DNA of 13,664 nucleotides from Solirubrobacterales bacterium (GTDB taxonomy: Bacteria > Actinomycetota > Thermoleophilia > Solirubrobacterales > Solirubrobacteraceae): the NCBI GenBank assembly GCA_003244035.1, contig QHBV01000087.1, positions 1-13,664 of the forward strand. Reading direction: 5' to 3'. This document shows, one piece after another, positions 1 through 6,432 of the stretch. The position numbers were made by a program, and so were the translations under genes. Under the pieces are notes generated by a model, which was given only the letters and a program-made list of their open reading frames with translations, was not told the DNA's origin and did no database searches. Numbering within the stretch: position 1 is the first letter of the stretch; the number at the start of each line of letters is the position of its first letter.

Positions 1-2
1 TC

Positions 3-1502
3 CGCCGCCACCCGTGGTGGCTCGTCGCCGTCTGCATCGTCGCTGTCTCGACCGGGCTCGTGCTGTGGGCAGGGACGCGTCCTGGCTATGACCCGTACGG
101 CTGGCTGGTGTGGGGTTATCAGACCCTGCACCTGCAGCTGGACCTCGGTGGGGCGCCGTCGTGGAAGCCGCTGCCGTTCCTGTTCACGGTCCCGTTCGCG
201 CTGTTCGGCCACTACTCGCTGTGGCTGTGGATGGTGACCTCGGTCTCGGCCTCCCTGGCGGCGGCGATCTTCGCCGGCCGGATCGCATACCGCCTGACCG
301 ACGCCCCGCCCGAGCGCCGCTGGGCGGCGATCGCGGCCGCGGTGTTTGCCGGGCTAGCCGTGCTTGGCATCCAGGACTACATGCACTACATCCTGAGCGT
401 GCAGTCCGACCCGATGATCGTGACCCTGTGCCTGGCCGCGATCGACTGCCACCTCTCCGGCCACCACCGCTGGGCGTTTGGCCTCGGCGTGCTGGCCTCG
501 CTCGGGCGGCCCGAGGCGTGGCCGTTCCTCGGGCTGTACACGATCTGGGCGTGGCGCGCGATCCCCGCGATGCGATGGATGCTGTATGCCGGGATCGCGC
601 TGCTCCCGCTGTTGTGGTTCGGAATCCCAGTGCTGTCCGGCAACCCGCCGGGGGTCGCCGGCAGCCTGGCGTTGCGATCCCCGCGCGAGCTGCATCAAAA
701 CAAGGTGATCGGCACGATCGACCGCTTCACTGCACTGCAGTACCTGCCGGTGTGGCTCTCGGCGCTGGCGGCGGTCGCGCTCGCGCTGGTGCGCCGCAGC
801 CGCGCGGTGCTGAGCCTTGCCGCGGCGGCGGTAGTGTGGGTGCTGATCGAGATCGCGTTCACGCTGCACGGCTTTCCCGGAGTTCCTCGGTACCTGTTCG
901 AGCCCGCCGACGTGGCTGCTGTGCTCGCCGGCGTCACCGTCGGCTGGCTGCTGCTCGGGGCGCTGCGGATTGGAGCGGGCGCTCCCCGCATCGCCCGTGG
1001 CGCGTCTCGGTGGGCGGCCTGGGCCGGCGCGGGGCTCGTGCTCGTGCTGGTCGTGAGCCTGGCTCCGGGGGCGCTGGCGCGCATGCGCACGGAGCGCGTC
1101 GACCTGCGCCACGAGCGCGACCGCACGACCGAGCTCGTCCGGCTCAAGGACACGATCGACCGGCTGGGAGGGTGGCAGCACATCCGCGATTGCGGTAAGC
1201 CGGCGACGCTCGTGGAGTACGTCAGCGCGATGGCCTGGTACGTGAACATGGATGTCGGCTACGTCGGTTACCGGCCGTTGTACGAGCTCCGCCGGCGCTA
1301 CCCGATCGTGATGTTCACGCCGCTGCACAGTGGCTGGGCTGCGCTCCCCTGGCACACAGCAGCCGCCAAGCGCACCAGCTGCGCAGGCGTGCAGGCCAGC
1401 CTCCTGTTCACGCGGCGCCACCCGGGCGGCGTGGTCGTCCCGGGGAACCACGTGATCGTTCCGGGCGTGATCGTCCGGGGCGGCGTGATCGTCAAGGGCT
1501 GA
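3..1502 (+). CDS. GT-C-like polytopic membrane glycosyltransferase (5' partial)
   Basis: The frame is open to the left edge of the window. The first GTG (position 60) falls inside a hydrophobic helix that the downstream paralogue has intact, so the true start lies before the window. The protein is a multi-pass membrane protein with roughly ten hydrophobic segments. After the first helix comes a loop with a conserved acidic residue (GYDPYGWLVWG), then SWKPLPFLFTVPF, then a QSDPMI stretch and a GRPEAWPFL stretch. This arrangement of an early-loop Asp and a later RPE motif resembles GT-C lipid-phosphosugar-dependent glycosyltransferases (GT39/GT87-like), acting at the outer face of the membrane. 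Donor and acceptor are unknown. A soluble C-terminal segment carries two Cys that may pair. The last ~25 residues form a Val/Gly-rich tail absent from the neighbour. The family call is by resemblance only. Confidence 0.7.
   Translation, partial: RRHPWWLVAVCIVAVSTGLVLWAGTRPGYDPYGWLVWGYQTLHLQLDLGGAPSWKPLPFLFTVPFALFGHYSLWLWMVTSVSASLAAAIFAGRIAYRLTDAPPERRWAAIAAAVFAGLAVLGIQDYMHYILSVQSDPMIVTLCLAAIDCHLSGHHRWAFGLGVLASLGRPEAWPFLGLYTIWAWRAIPAMRWMLYAGIALLPLLWFGIPVLSGNPPGVAGSLALRSPRELHQNKVIGTIDRFTALQYLPVWLSALAAVALALVRRSRAVLSLAAAAVVWVLIEIAFTLHGFPGVPRYLFEPADVAAVLAGVTVGWLLLGALRIGAGAPRIARGASRWAAWAGAGLVLVLVVSLAPGALARMRTERVDLRHERDRTTELVRLKDTIDRLGGWQHIRDCGKPATLVEYVSAMAWYVNMDVGYVGYRPLYELRRRYPIVMFTPLHSGWAALPWHTAAAKRTSCAGVQASLLFTRRHPGGVVVPGNHVIVPGVIVRGGVIVKG
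1452..1491 (+). repeat. short degenerate direct repeat in the 3' end of the first membrane-protein gene
   Basis: The heptamer GTGATCG occurs at 1452, 1467 and 1485. Its first two copies are followed by a C/G-rich stretch. The units encode VIVPG, VIVRGG and VIVKG at the extreme C-terminus. The downstream paralogue ends before this point, so the tail may have grown by local duplication. Confidence 0.55.
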
Positions 1503-1513
1503 CCGCGGCGACC

Positions 1514-2899
1514 GTGTCGATCCGCCGGCGCATGTGGACGGTCGCGGGGGCGCCGGCCGCGCTGCTGGGCGCGGCGCTGCTCGTGCTCTCGCTCGCGCTC
1601 GTCCTGTGGGCTCGGACCCGTCCAGGGTTCGACCCCTATGGCTGGCTCGTGTGGGGCCACCAGACGCTTCTGGGCAGGCTGGACACGAACGCGGCGCCCT
1701 CGTGGAAGCCGCTGCCGTACCTGTTCACGGTCCCGTTCTCGCTCGCCGGTCACTACGAGCTGTGGCTGTGGATGATCGCGTCGGTCGCGGTCTCGCTGAG
1801 CGGCGTTCTATTCGCAGCCCGGATCGCCTACCGCCTGACCGGCGCATCGCCCGAGCGCCGCTGGGCGGCGGTCGTGGCCGGCGCGTTCGCAGCGCTCGCG
1901 CTGCTCGGGATCCGCGACTACCCCCACTACATCCTCAGCTTTCAGTCCGATCCGATGATCGTCGCGCTGTGCCTCGGGGCGATCGACTGCCATCTGCACG
2001 GTCGCCCGCGGTGGGCGTTCGTGCTGGGTGGGCTGGCCTCGCTCGGGCGGCCGGAGGTGTGGCCGTTCCTGGGCATGTACTCGATCTGGGCATGGCGATC
2101 GGTCAGGTCGATGCGCGCGCTGATCGTCGCTGGGATCGTGCTCCTGCTGCTGCTGTGGTTCGGCATCCCAGCGCTGACCTCGCGCACCCCGTTCGTCGCG
2201 GCCTCCAACGCGCTGGGGTCCGGGCGCGCCCCCCACGGCAACAAGGTGCTGGTCACGATCGACCGCTTCCTCGACCTGCACGAGACCGGGCTCGAACTGG
2301 CCGCGCTGCTCGCGCTCGCGTTCGGGCTGCCGCGTCGCGACCGCACGACGATCGTGCTCGCGGTGGGGGTGGTCGTGTGGGTGGCGATCGAGATCGCGTT
2401 CGCCCTGCACGGGTGGCCGTCGCTGGGTCGCTACATGTTCGAGGCCGCCGCGGTGATGGTCGTGCTGGCGGGGGTGGCGGTCGGACGGCTGCTGGCCGAG
2501 CCGCCCAGGGTCACGAGCGCGGTCGGCTTGGTCGCGGTCGCGCTGGCCGTCGTGGTCGTCGCCAGCCTCGTCCCGCCGGCGCTCTCACGCGGGCGGATCG
2601 AGCGCGCAGATCTGCGCGTCCAGCGAGCGCGCACGACGGAGATCGGCCGCCTGGCCGGCGTCATCACGAAGCTCGGAGGGGCCGCTCGGGTGCGGTCCTG
2701 CGGCGAGTCGCTGACCCGGCTGGAGTACCAGACGATCCTCGCGTTCACGCTGCGCGTGAACGTCGCCAAGGTGGGCTTTCGCTACAGCAAGGCGATCGAC
2801 AGCGGCCGCCCGATCGTGCTGTTCACGCCCGGGAACGACGGCTGGAAGGTGCAGGCGCTCCACCAGCGGCTGGCGGCGTGCCGGCGCCTGCCGCGCTGA
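1514..2899 (+). CDS. GT-C-like polytopic membrane glycosyltransferase, tandem paralogue
   Basis: This 461-residue multi-pass membrane protein aligns nearly without gaps to the preceding gene over most of its length. It shares DPYGWLVWG, SWKPLP, LFTVPF, ERRWAA, HYIL, QSDPMIV, AIDCHL, LASLGRPE, WPFLG and LWFGIP. The start chosen is GTG at 1514, 11 bases after the upstream stop. It gives a basic N-terminus (SIRRRMW) followed by a hydrophobic helix. I see no clear Shine-Dalgarno sequence, so translational coupling or the alternative ATG at 1532 is possible. The early-loop Asp and the RPE motif suggest a GT-C-type sugar transferase facing the outside, but substrate and pathway are not readable. 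The C-terminus is shorter than in the first copy and ends with a Cys- and Arg-containing stretch. The pair probably arose by gene duplication and may be co-transcribed. Confidence 0.72.
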   Translation: MSIRRRMWTVAGAPAALLGAALLVLSLALVLWARTRPGFDPYGWLVWGHQTLLGRLDTNAAPSWKPLPYLFTVPFSLAGHYELWLWMIASVAVSLSGVLFAARIAYRLTGASPERRWAAVVAGAFAALALLGIRDYPHYILSFQSDPMIVALCLGAIDCHLHGRPRWAFVLGGLASLGRPEVWPFLGMYSIWAWRSVRSMRALIVAGIVLLLLLWFGIPALTSRTPFVAASNALGSGRAPHGNKVLVTIDRFLDLHETGLELAALLALAFGLPRRDRTTIVLAVGVVVWVAIEIAFALHGWPSLGRYMFEAAAVMVVLAGVAVGRLLAEPPRVTSAVGLVAVALAVVVVASLVPPALSRGRIERADLRVQRARTTEIGRLAGVITKLGGAARVRSCGESLTRLEYQTILAFTLRVNVAKVGFRYSKAIDSGRPIVLFTPGNDGWKVQALHQRLAACRRLPR

Positions 2900-2929
2900 A
2901 GCGCGTACCGCTCGCGCAGGCGCTTGACC

Positions 2930-3535
2930 CTACCCCTGCGGTTCGCGGTCGGGGCGCTCGGGGTAGACCTCGTCGATCGTCGTCAGGCTGAGAAACGGCG
3001 CGCCGGCGGCCCCCTCGATCGCCTGCGCGCCACCGGCCAGGCGGTCGCAGATCGCGAGAACGCCGCAGATCTGATGACCCTCCGCCATTACGGCCTGGAG
3101 CGCTCGGATCGTCGAGCCTCCGGTCGTGACCACGTCCTCGACCAGCATGCAGCGGTCGTGTGGCTCGAGCGTGGGCCCTTCGATCCGACGTGAGAGCCCA
3201 TACGCCTTGACCTCCTTGCGCACGAAGAAGGCCTTGACCTCGGCGCCGCCGGCGAGCGCCGCGCACGCGATCGGGTCGGCGCCCATCGTCATACCTCCCA
3301 CCGCGCTCGCGCGCCACCGCACCGCCTGCGCGGCGACGAGCTCGGCGAGCGCGTTGAAGCCGTCAGGGCGCAGAATCGCGCGCTTGGCGTCGATCAGGTA
3401 CTGCGCGGTGCGCCCGCTCGTGAGCACGACCTCCCCCTTTACGATCGCGTGCTCGCGCAGCTCGGCAAGCAGGCGATCGTAGGCGGACAAGGGCGGGGGC
3501 GGGTCGGAGTGGGTGACCCGGGCGTCGAACGACAT
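2930..3535 (-). CDS. pyrE: orotate phosphoribosyltransferase
   Basis: The enzyme transfers phosphoribosyl from PRPP to orotate, giving OMP in de novo pyrimidine synthesis in the cytosol. The 201-residue product is of normal length for bacterial PyrE. The PRPP-binding loop LVEDVVTTGGST lies at about residues 131-142, with the acidic pair ED. The substrate segment TSGRTAQYLIDAKRAIL is near 39-55, GGMTMGADPIA is near 80-90, and the flexible catalytic-loop region VRKEVKAYGL is near 105-114. The ATG at 3535 is preceded by a TAGGAT box with exactly nine bases between them. That spacing suits a leaderless or nearly leaderless transcript, and I see no Shine-Dalgarno sequence. The gene is convergent with the upstream membrane-protein pair. 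It stands alone, separated by a 228-bp spacer from the L,D-transpeptidase gene on the same strand. Confidence 0.93.
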   Translation of the reverse strand: MSFDARVTHSDPPPPLSAYDRLLAELREHAIVKGEVVLTSGRTAQYLIDAKRAILRPDGFNALAELVAAQAVRWRASAVGGMTMGADPIACAALAGGAEVKAFFVRKEVKAYGLSRRIEGPTLEPHDRCMLVEDVVTTGGSTIRALQAVMAEGHQICGVLAICDRLAGGAQAIEGAAGAPFLSLTTIDEVYPERPDREPQG

Positions 3536-3544
3536 CGACGGACA

Positions 3545-3550
3545 ATCCTA
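3545..3550 (-). promoter_or_regulatory. candidate -10 box of pyrE
   Basis: TAGGAT read on the minus strand matches the TANNNT -10 pattern used by housekeeping sigma factors in actinobacteria. Nine bases separate it from the pyrE ATG, so transcription would begin at or just before the start codon. No good -35 is seen. The expected -35 position (about 3568-3574) coincides with the first arm of the paired hairpin repeat. Confidence 0.45.
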
Positions 3551-3568
3551 GAGCCACGAGCGTCGGAC

Positions 3569-3669
3569 AACGCCCCACTCGCGCGCTCTGCCGACTCGAG
3601 TGGGACGTTCGCCACCTGGGGCGGGGTCAACGTCCCGCTCGCTCCTCGGGAGTCGGCGAGTGGGGCGTT
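3569..3669. repeat. two tandem imperfect hairpins, 41 nt each
   Basis: Hairpin A spans 3569-3609. Its arms are AACGCCCCACTCG and CGAGTGGGACGTT, with one non-Watson-Crick position and a 15-nt loop. Hairpin B spans 3629-3669. Its arms are AACGTCCCGCTCGC and GCGAGTGGGGCGTT, with two mismatches and a 13-nt loop. Each starts with AACG and ends with CGTT, and a 19-nt spacer separates them, giving a 60-nt period. The left arm of A is perfectly complementary to the right arm of B, so an alternative long-range fold is possible. The element fills the spacer upstream of pyrE and downstream of the L,D-transpeptidase gene. It resembles intergenic palindromic (REP-like) repeats. No transposase or RAYT gene is visible nearby. 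Confidence 0.8.
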
Positions 3670-3685
3670 ACCGAGTGCGGGCGGC

Positions 3686-3707
3686 GCCGCGGTAATCAAA
3701 CCGCGGC
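3686..3707. terminator. stem-loop, possible terminator for the L,D-transpeptidase transcript
   Basis: GCCGCGGT and ACCGCGGC form a perfect 8-bp stem around a 6-nt A/T-rich loop (AATCAA). It lies 57-78 bases past the stop of the minus-strand L,D-transpeptidase gene. There is no T tract on either side, so a classical intrinsic terminator is not shown. It could act without a U tract, act as an RNA-stabilising end, or be part of the same repeat-rich spacer. Apart from this and the paired hairpins, nothing else was recognised in 3551-3763. Confidence 0.3.
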
Positions 3708-3763
3708 CTCGCGGGCGCGTCGCGGCATCGAACGTCGGGCCCCGGCTCCCAACCGCCGGCGAC

Positions 3764-4783
3764 TCAGTAGTAGACGTCGACCCAGTCGCCGAAGTTCAAC
3801 CAGTTGTACGCGACGGCCGCGTCGGCGATCGGCAGCCGCATGCAGCCGTGGCTGGCCGGGTAGTCCGGAGCTGGGTCGTAGCCGTGGATTGCGTATCCCC
3901 CGATGAAGAAACTCGAGTCGTACATCCCGTCGGGCAGGTATCCGGGGACGCGGCGGTAGACGTGGAAGTCGCCGAGCACCGTGGGCGTGGACGGCTTGCC
4001 GGAGCTGATCGGGAAGATCAGATCGACTCGAGAGCCGTCGACCAGCGCGACCAACTGCCTGCCCAGATTGCCCTCGGCGTGGCGGCCGTGATGCGGATAG
4101 CGGACCTTGAACTGCCCCCAACCGTCGAGCAGGTAGCGGATCGTGCGTCCGTCGAGCGACTGATACGTGCCCCAGCCCAGCAGGCGGTGGTAGGCGTCGA
4201 GCGCCAGTCCGGTGCCCTGGTCGTAGACGCCGGTTCGCGGGATGTAGAGGTGAAGCGCGGCGAGGCGCTGCTGGACGAGCTCGACGAACCGCCCGGTGGA
4301 GCCGAAGCCGGCGTGCTGATCGAGCGCGGCAAAGCGCCGGCTCGCACTGCTCGCGCCCTGCACACTCGTGGCGGCGTGGGTCACCCGCACGGTCACGTTG
4401 CCGGGCCCCGGGCTCGATAGCGCCGTCGAGAAGTGGCCGTAAGCCTGACTCCGTGAGGGTTCGACCGTCAGGCTCCGAGTTGCGATCAGCCGATGGCCGA
4501 GGAACGCACGTACCGTGACCGATTGCCCCGCCACGTAGGGGCGCAGGACACCGTCGAGCACCACCGCGCGCCGTGGCACGGTGACAGCGTTGCCCTTGAC
4601 GAAGAAAACTCCCTGGAGGTAGAGCCGCATCGATCCCTGGGCCGCGGCGGATCGGGCGACAGGCGTGGCCGAGGTGGTGGGTGTGGCCGCCGTGGCCGTG
4701 GCGGCCGCAACCGCCAGTGTGGCCGCCACGGCCACGAACAGCGAGGCCGCGGCGAGCACGCGACGGTCGAGAAGCCCCAACAT
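3764..4783 (-). CDS. secreted L,D-transpeptidase (YkuD family)
   Basis: The 339-residue exported protein would make 3-3 peptidoglycan crosslinks or attach proteins to peptidoglycan via an active-site Cys. The N-terminus (MLGLLDRR, then an Ala-rich hydrophobic stretch to about residue 33) looks like a signal peptide or anchor. Residues ~52-140 form a beta-rich Ig-like region. Residues ~164-205 resemble a peptidoglycan-binding domain (FVELVQQRLAALHLY, TGVYDQGT). Residues ~240-339 are the YkuD catalytic domain with H300 and the signature SHGCMRL, whose nucleophile is Cys314. The frame stays open far upstream of 4783, but that part is only the antisense-frame shadow of the CPBP gene, so the ATG at 4783 was chosen. 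It lies 14 bases after the CPBP stop. No Shine-Dalgarno is evident, and translation may follow from the upstream gene. It is the last gene of the HAD-CPBP-transpeptidase set. Confidence 0.92.
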   Translation of the reverse strand: MLGLLDRRVLAAASLFVAVAATLAVAAATATAATPTTSATPVARSAAAQGSMRLYLQGVFFVKGNAVTVPRRAVVLDGVLRPYVAGQSVTVRAFLGHRLIATRSLTVEPSRSQAYGHFSTALSSPGPGNVTVRVTHAATSVQGASSASRRFAALDQHAGFGSTGRFVELVQQRLAALHLYIPRTGVYDQGTGLALDAYHRLLGWGTYQSLDGRTIRYLLDGWGQFKVRYPHHGRHAEGNLGRQLVALVDGSRVDLIFPISSGKPSTPTVLGDFHVYRRVPGYLPDGMYDSSFFIGGYAIHGYDPAPDYPASHGCMRLPIADAAVAYNWLNFGDWVDVYY

Positions 4784-4797
4784 CAAGCGGAAGTAAA

Positions 4798-5643
4798 TCA
4801 GGTGGGGCAGCTGCGCGCGCGGAACCCGGAGAGGGGGCCCGTCAGGACCCCGATCGCGAGCATCGACCCCGTGGTCAGCGCCAGCGTCGCGCCCGGGCTC
4901 CAGTGCTGAATCACCCCGAGGGCGAGCGAGTTGTTGAACGAGTGCAGCGCCATGCACGGATACAGCGACCCCGTCCGCCAGCGGATCAGGCACAGCACGA
5001 AGCCGAGGAACGCCAGCTGCACCAGCTGGGGCACCGGCTCCGATCCGATGTGCGCGGCGCCGAATAGGATTCCCGTCAAGATCGCCGCGGTCCAGGTGCC
5101 GGCGCTGCGTCGGGCGATTGTGATCCGCAGCCTCCGGAGCGTCCCGAACAGGAAGCCCCGGAAGAACAGCTCCTCGCAGATCGGCGCGATCACACACACG
5201 AACGCGGCCACGGCGACGAGTGCGGCAGTGCTCCGGTTGGCGCCGAGCTGGTCGGGGAGCTTGGTGGCGCTGTGCAGGTGGAGCAGCAGCGTGTACAGCG
5301 CCGAGAACACGTAGTAGGCGGCGCCGCCGGCCACAAATCCGCCGGCGCCGAGTCCCAGCGCCGTCCGCCGGTACCCGAAGTCGGCCGCGCGCACGCGCCC
5401 CTGCAGTCTCGCGAAGTACAGCGCCGCCGCGACGAAGGAGAGGTCGTAGACGACGTTGCCGGCGATGCTCACGGCCGGACCCGGGTGGTTCAGGCTCTGA
5501 TGGCGCCCCTGGCCGATCACGGCCACCACGAGGTAGGCGAACTGGCCGAGGATGAATCCCGACACGAGCGCCGCGGGCGCGGTCCAGACCCGCCACTGGG
5601 GCTCGTCGCGGTTGGGCGCCACCGGCGGCAGCTTACGGGCCAC
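4798..5643 (-). CDS. CPBP family intramembrane glutamic endopeptidase
   Basis: This 281-residue polytopic membrane protein belongs to the CAAX protease/bacteriocin-processing (CPBP, Abi) family. Members cleave prenylated proteins or peptides in the membrane, and in bacteria are often linked to bacteriocin self-immunity or signalling. The three family motifs are visible: CEELFFRG with E157, E158 and R162, then FGAAH with H198, then HSFNN with H234 and N237/N238. About seven hydrophobic helices surround them. The chosen start is GTG at 5643, preceded by GGAG with a 7-nt spacer and overlapping the end of the HAD gene by 11 bases. A later GTG at 5622 is possible but lacks a ribosome site. The frame can be extended to 5775, but that part reads as an Arg/Ser-rich shadow. 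The natural substrate is unknown. Confidence 0.88.
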   Translation of the reverse strand: MARKLPPVAPNRDEPQWRVWTAPAALVSGFILGQFAYLVVAVIGQGRHQSLNHPGPAVSIAGNVVYDLSFVAAALYFARLQGRVRAADFGYRRTALGLGAGGFVAGGAAYYVFSALYTLLLHLHSATKLPDQLGANRSTAALVAVAAFVCVIAPICEELFFRGFLFGTLRRLRITIARRSAGTWTAAILTGILFGAAHIGSEPVPQLVQLAFLGFVLCLIRWRTGSLYPCMALHSFNNSLALGVIQHWSPGATLALTTGSMLAIGVLTGPLSGFRARSCPT

Positions 5644-6355
5644 CGGCGAGCTCCGACAGCGTCGTGATCGTCCGCACGCCCGGTGGTCCTGGGGCTCGGT
5701 CCCGTGACAGGAGGATCGGCTCGATCCCCGCGCCCCGGGCGCCGGCGACGTCCTCGAGAACGCTGTCGCCGACATGGCAGGCGTCTCCAGCCCGGGCGCC
5801 GGCGGCGCCTAGCGCCTGCTCGAACACCTCCGGCGCGGGCTTTCGGGTCCCCGCATGCGCCGAGGTGACGATCCCGTCCAGCAGCGGCGCCAGCCCGACG
5901 CGCGCGAGCACGTCGCGCAATGAGACATCCCAGTTGCTCGCCACCACGACGCGCTCGCCCCGCCCACGTGCGGCGAGGATCGCGGGGGGTGCGTCGGCGA
6001 ACGCCCGGAAGCGAAGCGAAGCGAGCAGCGCCTGGGTGAGCATGTCGGCCTCGACTCTCGCGAGCGCGGCAGATGGGGGCAGCGCCACGCACAGCGCCTG
6101 TGCGCACCGGTGGTGCAGCACGGCGAGGCTCTCCGGGTCTCGGCCCTCGTCCAGGTGTGCACGGTAGTAGGCGATCTCCGCTGCGATCGCGTGCTGTGCC
6201 TGGCTCGTACTCAGCTCGATCCCGAACCGGCGAGCGAGCTCGCGCTGGAGCAGCGGCGCGGGCGGGCGCAGCTCGACGAGCGTCCCGAGCGCGTCGAGCA
6301 GGAGCGCCCGGGGACGAACTGGGTGGCGAGCGCGCACGTATGCCGATGTTCCCAC
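5633..6355 (-). CDS. HAD-superfamily hydrolase (DxxGTL type)
   Basis: The 240-residue cytosolic protein shows the HAD motifs in order. Motif I is LLLDALGTL (nucleophile Asp21), followed by a helical cap at about 30-120. Motif II is VVVASNWD (Ser140), motif III is TRKPAPEVF (Lys172), and motif IV is HVGDSVLEDV (Asp197 and Asp202). These support phosphoryl transfer through an aspartyl-phosphate. Motif I has Leu23 where phosphatases normally carry the second Asp (DxD), a form also seen in HDHD3/REG-2-like and phosphonatase-like branches, so the substrate and even the reaction type remain open. The GTG at 6355 fits the motif spacing; the ribosome site is weak. The gene heads the minus-strand set and overlaps CPBP by 11 bases. 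It is divergent from the PBP gene across 77 bases. Confidence 0.85.
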   Translation of the reverse strand: MGTSAYVRARHPVRPRALLLDALGTLVELRPPAPLLQRELARRFGIELSTSQAQHAIAAEIAYYRAHLDEGRDPESLAVLHHRCAQALCVALPPSAALARVEADMLTQALLASLRFRAFADAPPAILAARGRGERVVVASNWDVSLRDVLARVGLAPLLDGIVTSAHAGTRKPAPEVFEQALGAAGARAGDACHVGDSVLEDVAGARGAGIEPILLSRDRAPGPPGVRTITTLSELAGGP

Positions 6356-6432
6356 GATCCGTCCGCGGAGGAGCCAGGACCGGGGGCGCGAAAACCCCGG
6401 TGGATAGACTGATTTACCTCAGACGGCCCCCC
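6356..6432. promoter_or_regulatory. divergent promoter region between HAD and PBP genes
   Basis: This 77-base region separates two divergent starts and must hold at least the PBP promoter. A perfect 7-bp inverted repeat, ACCGGGG/CCCCGGT, with a 9-nt loop occupies 6379-6401. TAGACT at 6405-6410 fits the TANNNT -10 pattern, 22 bases before the PBP ATG. No convincing -35 is seen, and no -10 for the HAD direction was identified. The inverted repeat could be an operator or an RNA stem-loop. Confidence 0.35.

Noticed and set aside
2899..2925. AAGCGC/GCGCTT inverted repeat between the convergent membrane-protein gene and pyrE as a terminator
   Set aside because: Only six pairs with a 15-nt loop and no T tract; this is expected often by chance in such GC-rich sequence.
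1534..2991. Long plus-strand open frame overlapping the second GT-C-like gene
   Set aside because: Arg/Ala-rich composition with no hydrophobic pattern; a GC-driven shadow of the real gene.
3536..3763. A possible CRISPR array or small coding gene in the hairpin spacer
   Set aside because: Only two repeat units, each self-complementary and with no true spacers. Frames through it encode only the repeat itself.
4784..5596. Upstream extension of the L,D-transpeptidase frame, giving a 610-residue protein
   Set aside because: The extension is Arg/Gly-rich without motifs and lies wholly over the CPBP gene in another frame. The signal peptide begins at 4783.
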